64,000 nt of DNA, taken from NCBI GenBank assembly GCA_016800925.1, contig JABCPU010000200.1:57893-121892 (forward strand). The letters are read 5' to 3'. Numbering within the stretch: the first letter of the stretch is position 1; each line of letters begins with the position of its first letter. The stretch is from Suillus spraguei. Taxonomy: Eukaryota; Basidiomycota; Agaricomycetes; Boletales; Suillaceae. The notes under the pieces were generated by a model. It did no database searches. It was not told the origin of the DNA and was given only the letters and a program-made list of their open reading frames with translations. Both the position numbers and the translations under genes were made by a program. Positions 46,604 to 58,836 of the stretch are shown one piece after another.

Positions 46604-46950
46604 TGTAGAATATATGACAACCTTGGGATCACTCTCCAAACAAGACAACTTGCTGCATATATGGCCCACGTGTAAGGCACACCCTATGTGCGCATGAAGC
46701 AGCGCTGCTTCCAGCACGAACCATCACTGCATCACGGATCCAGCTTTCCTCGAAGCAGCAACGTGTCGGCAGCACATGGCGCATGGGAATGAGAAGATCG
46801 CGCCCCATACATAAGCTTCGTATAGAGACCGGAAAAATGTAACGTAGCGACGAGCCCACCACAAATCAAGAGAACCAAGCGACGACACTGCAATCACCTC
46901 GAAAGTCCCAGAAGGCACTAACGTTAAACAAGGATAAGAGTAGCCGAACA
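46604..46950. promoter_or_regulatory. Divergent promoter between ART-like and NADAR genes
   Basis: 347 bp separate the two start codons, with no other gene. The head-to-head arrangement allows co-regulation. No specific operator recognised. Confidence 0.5.
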
Positions 46951-47892
46951 ATGCTCCTGACGCACCAGATGGACCTTGCCCAATCATTTCCAGTCAGCTC
47001 AACTGAACCACAGAGTCCCCGCAAACTTGATCGGGTCAAGAAGCGACTCGTGGAGGATCGTGGATACCTGTCAGATAGCGGAAAAGTCAGTATTTCCCCT
47101 ACAAGCCCTGCACTGCTGCCCGAACACCACGTGGGTCGCATCCCCATCGCGTATCGTTGGCGCAACGTCCATTAACATCTCCTCAGTCATCCCCACTCAC
47201 CACCTGCCCAACTCCGCCTTCCAGTAAAATACTTTTCTATCATGCCCACGACCCGTACTATGGGTTCACTAATTTCTCACCCGATCCCATTGAGTACAAT
47301 GGAAAGAAATATCCCACGAGCGAACACCTTTTCCAGTCCCTGAAGGCAAGTAACTTTACAAACGGTGTCGCATCATCTGATATACTACTCACCACTGCAT
47401 AGTTCATGGAGCGCCGCCCAGAGCTTGCAGAGCACATCAGGACATGTTCCACGCGCCCACGTGTGGTATTTGACGAAGCACACAGGTTCAGTCCTGAAGT
47501 GCGATCTGATTGGCTGCAAGTGAGGATTGAAATGGTGAGAATCAGTATCGACTGCAATTGCGTCCAGCTGATGACAAGAATAACCAGATGGACCTTGTTC
47601 TCTGGCATAAATTTTCACAAAACAGAAATCTGAAGGAAGAATTACTCTCTACTGGAGACGCAGAGCTTGTCGAGGTTAGTATATCTGGATTGTGAGGGTT
47701 ATAACAAACTTTACAAGTACTACTCTACAGGATTCCGATAAGGACTCGTTTTGGGGTATCGGAGTAGACCATAAAGGCCAAAATCAGTTGGGCAAGGCTT
47801 TAGTGAGGCTTAGGAATAGGTTGAGGAACGAGCAGAGTAGTGGTGCAGGAAGCAAGGCTTTGACACTTTTGAGGAAGACCGTTGGACGTTGA
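46951..47892 (+). CDS. NADAR-domain protein (YbiA/DUF1768 family)
   Basis: The first exon encodes a disordered Ser/Pro-rich head. After an intron (47,131-47,186) the domain starts at KILFYHAHDPYYGFTNFSPD and continues with NGKKYPTSEHLFQSLKFMER, RVVFDEAHRFSPEVRSDW, DLVLWHKFSQNRNLKEELLS and DKDSFWGIGVDHKGQNQLGK, ending in LRKTVGR. All NADAR signatures are present: (S/T)NF.P, Y.T.EH.FQ..K, W......M...L..KF and DxFWGxGxDxxGxNxLG. Bacterial YbiA cleaves N-glycosidic bonds in riboflavin intermediates, and NADAR proteins have been reported to remove ADP-ribose from guanine, including as antitoxins to DarT-type enzymes. The intron at 47,346-47,402 uses a GC donor (AAG|gcaagt). The gene looks intact. 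It is divergent from an ART-like gene. Confidence 0.88.
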
Positions 47893-48471
47893 TATGGTAT
47901 AATATACGCTTAGACAAAACGCTAAATTGATATGTATTGAGCCTGGTAGAGCATTTAACTCTGTCGACAGGCCGAATAGATTGTCCAAACGGTGAGCGAG
48001 ACGGTAGGTGTTGCAGTGACGGAAAGCCTGAGAGAGTCAGGTGTGGATTTGATTACATAATTAATTGAATTCGGTACCTCGGTCCTCGGTCCTCGACGTT
48101 CTCAACTCGAAACACAAATGTAATACAGATACTGCACTATTCATTTATACCTTGGCGGTAGCTATATTTCCCTTGGTGCTTAATACTATCCAACGTGAAA
48201 ACATTTATCCTTCATGAAACCACTTCTGAACATCTTGCACGTCGTCGTCGGGCCTCTAGACTATGAGCTAAACGCGATTGCCATGTGAATTCTGCCCATC
48301 CCACGATCTTACCCCAAGGTCTGATCTCTGCCCTAACAAGTCCTTGTTTGTGTTGGTATTAAACTCTGTCTCCTAATCCCCATGAGATATCCGAACTTCT
48401 CACTGGTTGCGATTTATTCATATACAAGGCCTTCCCCGACATAAGTGAAACGACTCGGCTCGGGACAAAGG
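47893..48471. other. Intergenic region, nothing recognised
   Basis: About 580 bp between the NADAR stop and the beginning of the protease duplication. No gene seen. Confidence 0.4.
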
Positions 48472-50541
48472 GTTTTACCCTCGATCAAAACATCGACAAC
48501 CCGCTCCGTAGGTATTCTCTGGTTTCTTGAAACTGTATTACTCACGCATTTGGATCCCAGGAAATAGTCAGATCTACTGAAAAAAGTTTGTCGCCTTCAC
48601 ATGACTTCGCGAAAAAGTTAGATATAAGTGGGTAAGAAGTGAACTCATGATTTACTGATGCACCTATCTACCCTTGCCAACCCATTCGCAGCTGTGTCGA
48701 GGATATGGATATGCGTCCACAACGGTGATACCATTGCCATTTCAGAAGAGTACGTACAACCTTCAAATATGTATGCTGCTTTGCTTTTGCAAAACGTCTA
48801 CTTTGGCAATTATACATTAGTTGGTATTGGCATGAGTGAATGCGGTTGTGGCAAATCCGACTTCAGAGCTGGTGGCATCATACGCAACGTAGAAGCGCTG
48901 CATGAATACATAGCCAAGGTAAAAGTCAGATCTTTCTTGGCCACTGATCGTGCCAAGGTCGCAAACGACGAGATATATGGTACCGTCCTCACCACCAATC
49001 CTGGCGTTGATAGAACGAGGCCAGATTTGCGCGTTACGAGTGAGACTGTAGGTTTGCTGTGCAAAATGGTGAACAAGGGGTGTGAGGACTGACACAATTG
49101 ACGTACGCCGCCAATATAGAAGTCCAAGGGCCGTAGGGCACCGTACTGATTTTCAGAAATAGTGAGAAGCTTAGTCGCAGGATCGTATTGACCGCGGGTT
49201 GCGACCCGGTACTTCGTATAGCCATCTATCGAACGCTAATCAGACCATTATTACTTGCTGCACTCCGGTAGATACACACCACTGGCAATAAACATAAAGG
49301 TGGAGCCACAATCGACGACACCAGCGGTGGATGTTAAGAGCACCCTGTTGCCGTATGTGATTCTCGATTTAATACCCCAAAAGTTCCGTTCACCCCTGAT
49401 AGTAGCGATAGGACTGAAACAAAGCAATTACTATCAGTCTGGATGGATCTAGGAGCCGAGGTAGCCGCTTACGTGTATCTAATGTTACCATTGTACTTGG
49501 TACGGTCAGTTCCACCAAAGGTGATTTGTCCAGTGGCTTCTAGCGGCGGACTGACGTAGGGCTGGTAAAAGATACCAACAACGTTTTCAGAAATGGTGTC
49601 TTGGCCAAACAGGCTGTCAGTGACAGTCGGAATCGGCTCTGTCGGTAATTCTAGCATGGTGCCGACTGTCAAGGCTACAGGCCCGATGCCAAGGATACCG
49701 TCAAAAGTAGTGAAGCCAACTGATTCCTCAGCAACACCAATCGACTGCATGAAAATGTTGAGCCCAGGACCGACAGTGACGGAGTCGAGGCACTCAATTC
49801 CTATAGATAATTGTAGGTATTTTCAATTTATGATATTATTGTATGTCACACCAGAGAAGGAGCCAGAACCGTAATTGACCGCTACAGGATAGCCAGTGCA
49901 GAAGGTGGTGAGGGTCTTCTCGTACGCAGGGGCACGAACCCATGTGTTCGCGCTACCACTATCGAGAAGTAAGTTGTCTTCAATAATGGATTAGCAGCCG
50001 CATGTTTTCTCAGTATTGAACTTACAAGTTCTGGGGGGGCTGCCAATGCCAACTGCGATGGAGTAGCCCACATAATCGTTTCTCAAAGGAACGTTAACCA
50101 AACTTCGTCCGCGCATGGTGGGATTCCTAAGGGCCTTCACACGAGCTCTATCACGCTCCAAGAGGTCATTACTAGTACCATTGGAGAAGTGTAGCCTACT
50201 GGTGAGGGAGACGGAGATAGGGGAATTGCCAGCTTTAACGAGCGATCCAGTGATTGAAAAAACTAGGAGAAGTGTTAACAATGCAGCGGGGAACATGGCG
50301 TACTGGAAAGTAATATCATACCCAGTGACTTGTTATATATGTGTGATGGCAATGTTGGGCACTTTAGTACTAGCCACGTATGAAACATCCCCCTTAAAAA
50401 AGCGATGACAAGATAGTTACAAATCGAATCATCACGAGTGCGAGGATTCGGCTTCCTGATAAAATTGGCAAGAGTTGCGCAAGATGGCAGGAATTACCCA
50501 TAGTTCAAACGGTCATTGACTTGCCTCACGTTCATTTCCGC
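48472..50541. repeat. Segmental duplication, copy 2 (carries an aspartic protease gene)
   Basis: Direct-orientation partner of 21,358-23,358. Homology starts in 'cgataaaaacgtcgacaacc'-like sequence downstream of the gene and ends near 'ttgacttgcctcacgttc' upstream. The copies differ by scattered substitutions and small indels. Confidence 0.85.
48817..50296 (-). CDS. Secreted pepsin-like aspartic protease (family A1), copy 2
   Basis: Same exon plan as the copy at 21,615-23,091: signal peptide MFPAALLTLLLVFSITGSLV from 50296, LLLDSGSANTWV (first catalytic Asp), flap VNYGSGSFSG, DGILGIGPVALTVG, QITFGGTDRTKYNG, second Asp motif AGVVDCGSTF, then QTYSLTRNAQIWPRSINA, YLVVCDLGTISGQE and GYVFMQRFYVAYDATSSE, TAA at 48817-48819. 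The second motif is D-C-G-S-T, one step closer to the canonical D-T-G-T than copy 1 (D-C-G-C-T). No in-frame stop or frameshift seen. Secreted A1 proteases digest extracellular protein at acid pH. Both copies keep a Cys directly after the second Asp, suggesting a shared and perhaps family-specific change. Confidence 0.85.
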
Positions 50542-51718
50542 ATGGGGCACGGTAGGGACGGATACTAATACTAACTCATAAGTCTATTGTATCGTGTGCG
50601 AGGAAGGTCGAGTACTCACCGGGGCATCTAGCCAGAACTCAGATGCCTTATGGATCTACGTTTCCGAGTCCCATGTTAGTATGTGCAACAAAGTTTGGAC
50701 TCGAACAGAGTGTGTCACACATATTGACACTAGGTTTTACCCTCAGTTCCCACAAAATTCCAACAGTTCTTGCTTTTTGCGCAACAGTTATAGGACGATG
50801 GTCTTGACTACCTACAAATAGTATTGGGGTAGCTCGGCTATGAGTTATGACTGACTCAGGGTCGATTTTACCAGCTGCGCATTACTTTGGTCGGCAGTGG
50901 GTGGGCTCACTTAATTTTCCAGTTCAGTTCACATCACTAGCTGCACGAACCAAGTTTGAGCTAACCTTGTTTGAAAAGCAGCTTGAGCTCTTCAACCGAC
51001 TGGAAGCCTGGAGAATGAGATTACTTGATACTGATTCAACAAGTGAGTGGGACACAATTGCACTAGTGATGCAATGACTAGTGCAAAGTCTTTCATAGCT
51101 TTGCAACTCAGAAACGAGAGTACCCAATAGGGTTAACGTAACGTATAATCGTATTCACTCTATCCGGACATGACGTGGCCCAATGTCATGATCTTGTCAC
51201 AAATTCGGCATTGTAGTCTACATTTATAGGCATCCATGGCCATGTACCAATGACTCAAATTTCTCGCAGTATACATGGTTAGGAGCAGATTTGTATTCCT
51301 CTATAGTTCACACGGCTACTACAATCTATGAATTCACTGATGCAGCATCCACGTGCAGACAGCCGTCCTCCTCCTCTTTAGTGCAAGGCTGACGGGTTCA
51401 ACGCATTACGGCTATGTGTTGATCCTCTTAGATTTCAAATTTCATTTGTAAACGTCAACGACCAAATATGTGCTCCACCTAGTGATGTGTGGAGATTCTG
51501 TTCCCTGGAAGTTGGAACAGTGTTCTTACTAGAGATCCCCTGCGGATTCGCTTTAGAGATGCTTAATTTTGGGGCGGGTTTTGCGGGGCGTTGGCACAGT
51601 ATGGGACCAAGTCAAATGAAATTTTCAAGTGTCCTGTGAATAACAATTCGGCTCAAGTAAACAACAACTCTTGCGAAAGATATCCAAACCATTAATCCCT
51701 TCTTATACCCACCAAATA
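50542..51718. other. Intergenic region, nothing recognised
   Basis: About 1.2 kb upstream of protease copy 2 and downstream of the VPS9 gene. Short ORFs (75-76 codons) lack motifs. Confidence 0.4.
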
Positions 51719-54700
51719 TCACTCGTCAAAGGCACCAATAGCCTGTACACCCTGCACCAATCGTCTATACTCCCTCAACAACTCCCCCACCTCTGACACC
51801 TTCAAATCATCCTCCGCGCACTCCATAAATCGTTTGTTAGGTGCAGGAAGCCGTATCGAAATAGGAGAATGCGCGCGCGATGATGCCGGTGAGTCGCAAC
51901 GGTTGTGGTACGAGGGGAGCAGTAGTGAGGAGCGTGTGATGGGGGGTGATGCCGTCTGCGATAGGATGAAAATCAACCACAGTGTAAGTTATAGATAGAG
52001 CATGTCAGCGATAACTTTAATGTGTGAACAAGCAAAGAGTGACCTTGTGAGCATCTGTTCCCGACAGCCTTGCAAGCCCTGGCACCTGCGCCAGTCGATC
52101 AGTCAAGCTCTTCCTACTAAGCGCAGCAAGCTTCTTCTTTTTTCGTACTTTCCGACTATTCCCACTCATCATACTCTCGAAACTTCGAATACTTCTTGCA
52201 TCGTGAGCATGTTCTTCTTCCTCGCTTTTGTCTTCCTCATCCTCACTGTCTTCCTCGTCGTTGTCATCGTCGCTCTCTTCACTCTCGTCCTCCTTCCCTT
52301 CCACATCTTCATTTACGTAAGTCGAGCGAATGGAACCCGGCCGCGACGACACCTCCACGAGTTCCCTCTGCCCATCCTCCCCCTTCCCATCTCCCTTCCT
52401 CCCTGGCACCAAACTCGTGATCGAGAACCCGCTCTCTCGCCTCAATAGCCCCATGTTCCATCGCGCATCACTAGTCTCTGTGATCGGACCAGACATGAAT
52501 GTTGAGGTCAGGGCAGACGCTGAAATCGGAGCAGATGTTGAGGTGGGGACAGATGGTAAGAACGAGCGGAGTACACCGAATGAACTGTCGACGACACCGG
52601 AGATGACTTTATTAGCAGACCCTGCGATAGCATCGACGCCTTGTTCTACGCGCCCACGGAGGCTGCCGGGTGCGTCTATATGCGCATCTAGTGGAAGCGT
52701 AGTGCGCACGATTGGGATTGGGGTGAGGTCCGCCGTGCTGTAGAAAAAAAAATTAGCGCACCGAATGGGAATGAACGTTAGAACATGGAAACATGGAACA
52801 GCAGTTTAAAGCAGGCAAACACGCGATATGAATAGTTCAGAAGCTGAGACACACACCTAACAATACCAATGCCTTCCCCAACACCCACAGCACCAAGATC
52901 TACATTCTCCAAAAACTCCACGACAGCCATCAAATTTATCAAACAATACCGCTCCTCTCCACTAGCGAACACATGATTACGATAACGCTGGGTAAACAGA
53001 AGGTGCGAGACCAGGCGTGCGGGGTTTGATTTGACAACGGCGAATATAAGAAGTGGGAGGAGGACATCGCCTGACACTGTCGCCGGCTGTTGGACATGGG
53101 AGATGTTCAGTCGGGGCGAGGAAGCGCGGATGGGTATGGGAGAGGATGCTATAGTCGGAGATGATGCCTGTGGGGATAAGACACTAGGCGAGAGAGACCA
53201 CTTCTCGGTTGACCCGTGAGCTACATTCCCATCGGATTGTTGATCAAGTGAGAATAACGCTTCGTCAGAAGCAACGAGCGGGATCTCCACAGCCTTGATC
53301 GGTCCTGGGGATGGACTGACCTTTTGCTGTGGTGGTTCGGGTTCCTCAGGCCGTTTGTCGCCATTACTAAGTTTAATCGGAGTGAGGCGTGAAAGGCCAT
53401 CTATACGTAGTTAAAATCATAGATCAGGGAACAATATGCATGCATATGCATCTCACTCACCTACTATGAGCTTGTGCGCTGCAACCAGCACAGCTGCCTT
53501 GTCAACAGGAGATCTAGAGCCAACGTCTAGCTGAGACAACGCTGTAAAAATATCGATGAGGATGAATGGTCAACACATGTGTATATATGCTAGGAAACTT
53601 ACTCTCTCCACACGCTCGGACTACGACGTCAATCTCGGACCCAGCACTGCCAACATCAACATCAAGTTGCTCGAGCCCTAGATCAAGAAGGTTGAGAGCC
53701 GCGATGTGGCTTGACAGTGCTTCATCATGCGAGGCGTCATCAGAGTGGGATGGGAGGAATAGTCTAGTGAGAATCAGCGCCAGAACAGGGAAATCGACTC
53801 TTCTGTGTGTTCACTCACCGATCATAAAACAAGGTAGATAGAGCGCCCTCCACCACCTCGACGAGTTCCTTTATCCTGGACTCTTGTTCTCCTTCCGATG
53901 CCTCGCCTTTGTCTTTCTCGATTTCAATTCGTGCATCTCCTTCTAATTCCAGATAAAACTCCTGGAATTTCTCTGCCAATTCTTCGGGGCGATCATTCCC
54001 TGCATCGATATTGACTGCCCATGTTCCATGTTTACTGGGGCTTGCGCCGATATCGTGAAGTTTCTTCTTCCCAGCAGGACCTCTAACGAACGGAAGTAAT
54101 GGGGAAGCAAATGATTGTACGCGCTCGATGATCATTGCTGGGACACCAGCCGCTTCAAGAGTTGATGTGAGCTCTGATTTGAGCGCAACAAGAACGTCTC
54201 GCATCACATCATGTCGATATACCGCACGGGAAATACTGAATGCGCTGATGAGAATAGGGTGATCCTCCGGGGGAGGTATTAATGGCGTCTGTACGGCTGG
54301 GAGGGAAGCAGCAATTGTTGGGGGTGTGGTCGTAGGCTTGACGCCGAACAGAGAAGCGAAAGGCATGGCGATGCGCGAAGGTTGGGTAGCGGGTGTGGGT
54401 CGTGGAGGTAGGGGTGGCTTTGGTGGACGAACTTGAATTGGGAGGGAGGTAGTGTGTGCTGGGACCGCATATGATGGGTATCCAGAGTCTGGTAGTATTG
54501 AGGGGAGTGGGGCAAGAGATGAGATTGTGATACCGGGGAGCTTCGTCGGCGGGAGCGAGGAGCGAAAGGTTAAATTATCGCTGAATATATGTATTGAGTC
54601 AGTTTGGTGCCAATTAACAAAAGAGGTGGAGAGAATGAACCTAGATAAATGTCCGCGCAAGCCAGAAAGTGTAACCACTTGAGTATTTTCTTTAGATAAA

Positions 54701-55266
54701 GGATCGTACATGAGCACATGATCTAACATGAACTCGGGTGTGATCTTCTCCTGTCCCGAGTATTGCTCAAGCGGGAGTAAAAGAGATGTCTATAAAACCG
54801 TTTTGTTAGATTGTCCAAACGATGAAAACGAACGTACCTTGCCCTTGATAATGGCGCCCCATATCTCAGCCCAATCTTCTGTCTCCCCGTCTTGGCTGAG
54901 TTTCTCTAAAATAGCCCATCCAAGGGATGAAGTATCAAGACCAATACCCTGTGCTGCGGCCTTAAGGTTCATCATCTGGAGCTTGGTAGTGGCGCCACCC
55001 GTGAGTTGGTGCTGCGGAGAGACTGAGACTGGCGGTTGAGCAGTTGTACTGGTTGTAGGCAGTCTTTGTCTTGGCGTGTATGTTACATACTTTGGTGTCG
55101 AGGAAGACTGGGTTTCCGGTGTGGGACTGGGGAAAAGGGTAGATGGACCAGAAGAGAGGAGTGGATGCGTGGCGAGGTTGTCACGAGAGACGGTCCTGGC
55201 AATAGATGTGCCTTGGACACGTCCTATCGAGACAGCGGGAAAGTTTCCCTCCCGTCGTGTAGTCAT
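51719..55266 (-). CDS. VPS9-domain protein (putative Rab5-family GEF)
   Basis: About eight exons. The N-terminus MTTRREGNFPAVSIGRVQG starts at 55266. An exon pair around 54,838-54,640 has LGWAILEKLSQDGETEDW and ITPEFMLDHVLMYDPLSKE. A Pro-rich linker (RPPKPPLPPRPTP) precedes a helical bundle (VYRHDVMRDVLVALKSELTS, IIERVQSFASPLLPFVRG, AEKFQEFYLELEGDARIEIE). The VPS9 core is SGDVLLPLLIFAVVKSNPAR, LVSHLLFTQRYRN and ERYCLINLMAVVEFLENVDL; the Asp and the 'VVKSNP..L' loop match VPS9 GEFs, which load GTP on Rab5/Vps21 at endosomes. A Ser-rich tail contains an acidic block (SEESDDDNDEEDSEDEEDKS) and basic KVRKKKKL, ending LVQGVQAIGAFDE. The gene appears complete. The target GTPase is inferred from the family. 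Confidence 0.85.
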
Positions 55267-56210
55267 TGCAATCTGGTTGATGGAGTTGAAACTTGAAGTC
55301 TATCCAGATAGCGCAGTTGTAAATATTGCTCTTGGCACATGCGAACGTTGCTATGATAACTCGTTAACGATCTTCAAAGATCTTCGAGGATCTTCAAGAA
55401 AAAGCTCAAGTATATCGGTGAACGCTAGTCCAGTAACTAGAAATCTGTTGACGTCGATAGCTGCCTTGCGACAGTTGGGAAGAGTTGACGGACACGCGTG
55501 AAGCATTCCAGGCTGTTCCCAAAACCCTCGCCGAAAAGAGTAATTTAGCCCCTATATGGTGCACAATGTTCGCGCTCTTTATACTTACAACCTGCTCGAA
55601 AATATTGATATTCTGCGGAGAACGAGTCAATTATAAAAATATCAATTGCGGACAGTAGCTACTATTTCTACACGAGACACAGCGAATAGTTGTTTAGCCA
55701 ACGGCGATTCAGCCATTGGCATTCCGAGTCGACAGAAACACACTTATTTTGTCCTGTTATTTATTTGTTCCCGTGCCAATCTATTCTGTCTAGCGCAGCC
55801 CATTGACATGCCTATAGCAATTACTTGGAACTGTTGAACACAAGACAGATCATGCAGAGCTTCAGAAGGCTTAAGTTTGTACATGCACTACGCAGCGCAC
55901 AGTGAATTTACCAACCTGAGTGGTGGTTCAAACGAGCCTCAGAGTTGAGGCTCCTACCACATCCTCCAGAATTTTCGTTCTGGCAACTGTCAGATATTCT
56001 TAGAAGAAAGACTCATAGCAAATTGACCTCAGACTCCATAGGCTAAGCAACTGTAGCCGTTCAAGTAATACAGAACTGTCTCCTCGGCAATAAATCGTGT
56101 TGACATTGAACGATTATCAGAATTTCGCCTCTGCCGCACACTTGTCACCTCAAAGTTTCCCGTAATTGGTATTCTTTCAAAGTCAGGTCCACGATTTCCT
56201 GCTAGACACG
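55267..56210. other. Divergent intergenic region
   Basis: 944 bp between the starts of the VPS9 gene (-) and a plus-strand gene. Near 55,374-55,395 a short direct repeat of 'cttcaaagatcttcgaggat' type occurs. No other feature. Confidence 0.4.
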
Positions 56211-57193
56211 ATGTCTTCTGCAAGTGGCCTACGACAACCCAAAGAAGCGAACAAAGGGAAAAATGGGTTTCGCGAGAGACACATCCCTCTCCATTCTGCT
56301 AACCCAGACGACTTGGCCATTAGCAGGCACCACTTCGCTCAGTACGTCCTTGCGTCCAAGGGGTCTTATAATGGTCCTTCGTAAGTTCTCTTCTTCTCTG
56401 TATCTTGGTTTAGGTCGTCGAGCTTCTGCAGGTTGAAGGAACTCAAAGCCATTCCGAACACTGCACCGGTAGAGACGCTAGCAATTGTCGAAGACAAGAT
56501 AACGGAGCTGAGGAGGCAGCATCAAGAAGATATCCAACTTCTCACTGCATTCCAGGCTGCAGAATACCGCCAAGAAGTCCTTAGCAGGTATAACTGCATC
56601 GATGATTCAATAATGGGAGTAGATACAGAAGACTTGATCCAGGTTGATTATCTCGCTGCCATTAATGTACGTCTTTGTTTGTTTGCAACTTTGAACGAGT
56701 CTGACAATGTTCTAAAGGAGCTGTATAATGATGCACGACCTATGAAGCGCTTCCAACACGATATGGACGACGCGTTGTCTCAAATCCGCTACAACTACCT
56801 CAAATCCCTCCTCCCGCTCCTTACTCAGCGCCGCACATTGAAATCGCAAGAAACTCGCATTCGGAGACAGCGTGACATGCAGTTCCCGCGGAGTATTGAA
56901 GAGTACCACAATATCCCGGAACGCGACATTCAGCTACGGATTGCGCGGTTCCTCCAGCGCTCGACTTCTGAGCAGGAGAAGATGATGAGTGATTATGGTT
57001 GGGTGTGGAGAATGGTAACTCCACTTATCTCAGCGTTCAAGACAAATGTAAGCTATATTCCAAAGTCAAGAACGTTAATGTTGATGTTAATTTGCAGGAA
57101 GGGTTCAAGAACGAGATATTGGAGTCAGTCAAAGATGCGCAAGCTTCGGACCCTCGACGTCGGCCAACAGCGACCCCCGGGTGGCAGCCGTAG
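56211..57193 (+). CDS. Uncharacterised helical protein
   Basis: ATG at 56211 starts MSSASGLRQPKEANKGKNGF. Four exons joined at normal borders (56,382 / 56,668 / 57,047 donors) give HFAQYVLASKGSYNGPS, ELKAIPNTAPVETLAIVEDK, QLLTAFQAAEYRQEVLSRYN, ELYNDARPMKRFQHDMDDAL, SLLPLLTQRRTLKSQETRI and EKMMSDYGWVWRMVTPLIS. The protein is largely alpha-helical with charged, coiled-coil-like stretches. I recognise no family. The last ~10 residues (RRRPTATPGWQP) run into a CGGGTA-rich tract that looks like transposon end sequence, so the original C-terminus may have been replaced by an insertion. Confidence 0.6.
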
Positions 57194-57325
57194 GGATTAG
57201 CACGGGTAAACCCGCGGGTATCGAAGGTCAGACCCATACCCATACCCATACCCGTACACCCAAGGGTACTAACGGGTACAGGTCTCACAACGGGTAGTGG
57301 CGGGTAGCGGCGGGTATGCGGGTAC
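57190..57325. repeat. CGGGTA/TACCCG-rich tract
   Basis: Dense copies of cgggta and its complement: 'cacgggtaaacccgcgggta', three 'cccatac' units and 'cgggtagtggcgggtagcgg'. Such tracts resemble subterminal motifs of hAT-type transposons but no matching opposite end is seen. Confidence 0.6.
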
Positions 57326-58253
57326 TTGACAGGTGTGACATTAGAATATGCTATAGATACATAGGTCAAGTTAATAAAATATCATCCCAACCATCCTCGA
57401 GATCAGCCTCTTCTCCCTCAAGGTACAAGCCCTTTTCCAGTGCTTAACGCATATGCCCAGCGCACGTCAGCAAATGCTGACGTGGCTCGAACATATGCGA
57501 ACGACACCTGAAGGCGCCAGATGAGAGGAGTGGAGGTACAGGCGAGAGCAGACACAAGCAGATAAGCTCAGGCAAGTTCCTGTAATTGAATTGCCAAAAG
57601 CACTTGTTATGATATCGGGATGTAGACCTCGGGACCAGGAACTGGTTCGACCAAAGTATCATGGTTGGTGGGAATGCTGTGCCGCAGTTTCAGGCCGGGC
57701 ATGTTGTCCGATCATTTCTCGCCCCAGCCTCAGGATTTCTGAGCCGTAAGATGATTGCCAGTGCCGAAGAGTTTATCCGTACCCCTGAGGGATAGCAATC
57801 TATACTCCTGGATGTCCTGGCGACAGACGATGGTTGACGACATCCAGTGATGAGTTAGTGGCTTTACTGAATCTTCCCGAGCAAAGCGGTGCTGCTTACA
57901 TAACTTTAGGTGCAGCGCCACGTCGATGGCAGTACTTGGCGCTGTGTTGGTTACATTTCGTGAACATCAATTATGATTCGTCCAACTTTGTGTGGTCAGT
58001 TGACATGTCCGGATCGTTTATTCACAGCTCGCGTACTGATGACCGGGATCAATCAGTCTTTCATCTAGGATAAAAAGTGTAACGGACTGACATCCTCTGC
58101 AATCAAAACTTGTTCCTATTCTATTTCCTGTGCTATATTGACCTTGAAGCCGTAGCTCCCGAGTCTCACCCTCCTTGTTCGTTACTAGCTGGTCTTGTAT
58201 CCTTGTTGTTTTCTCCACCAATTATCTTACTCCGTTTATCGACCCACTCGGAT
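57326..58253. other. Intergenic, possibly transposon-derived
   Basis: No gene recognised. A perfect 10-bp inverted repeat, cacgtcagcaaatgctgacgtg, lies near 57,464-57,485. Short ORFs on both strands have no motif. Confidence 0.35.
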
Positions 58254-58836
58254 ATGCATCAGTATTATCCGACTTCTCCTGCAGGATTAGGAGCTTTTAC
58301 GACACCTACGCGGCAGGGCTCATATTCAAGCAACTACAGTGGTGTAAGTGCAGTGTTCTGGTCTATCTTCGATACCAATCCCCCACCACCAGTACAGTGC
58401 ATCAGTCCCCAGCTCCCAATACAACACCTCAGTCCCCAATCCTGTACACACGCTCATAGCAGCAATGAAAAACCTCCAATCCACACTCACTCTATGGTCC
58501 ACCTCACGAGCCTCCCCCGACGCAGTCAGCGACGCCTACATGCAATTTGGAGTCGGATTTAACACTGTCGTAATGGCGTTCGGAGTATCAGGGGTTGACA
58601 CTTCGTGCGTCTTACCTCCTTCTGTCATCAATGAGGCTGTACCTGAAGCGAACAGAGATCTGCATCAAATTCCCGCGCGACTACGCGCTGTACTTGAGAC
58701 GTGTCTAGGCGAAGACCCTTCCCCTGCTGCACTGGAAATGTACCAACCACGAATCCGGCAGCAGCTATACGAACTACTGCAGGGCCTCAAAGCAAAGCAG
58801 GGTGTGTGGCACAGCGCTGTGGCTGCGGGGCTTTAG
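58254..58836 (+). CDS. Small uncharacterised protein
   Basis: ATG at 58254 (MHQYYPTSPAGLGAFTTPTR). An intron with donor after NYS (gtgtaag) and acceptor before the SSQYNTS segment joins NPVHTLIAAMKNLQSTLTLW, DAYMQFGVGFNTVVMAFG and a helical C-terminus (IPARLRAVLETCLGEDPSPA, IRQQLYELLQGLKAKQGVW), stop at 58836. About 170 residues. I do not recognise it; the order is a low-complexity N-terminus then a small helical domain. The exact splice sites are my best guess. Confidence 0.5.

Noticed and set aside
48658..49092. 144-codon plus-strand ORF
   Set aside because: Antisense to protease copy 2, whose exons carry catalytic motifs and normal splice sites.
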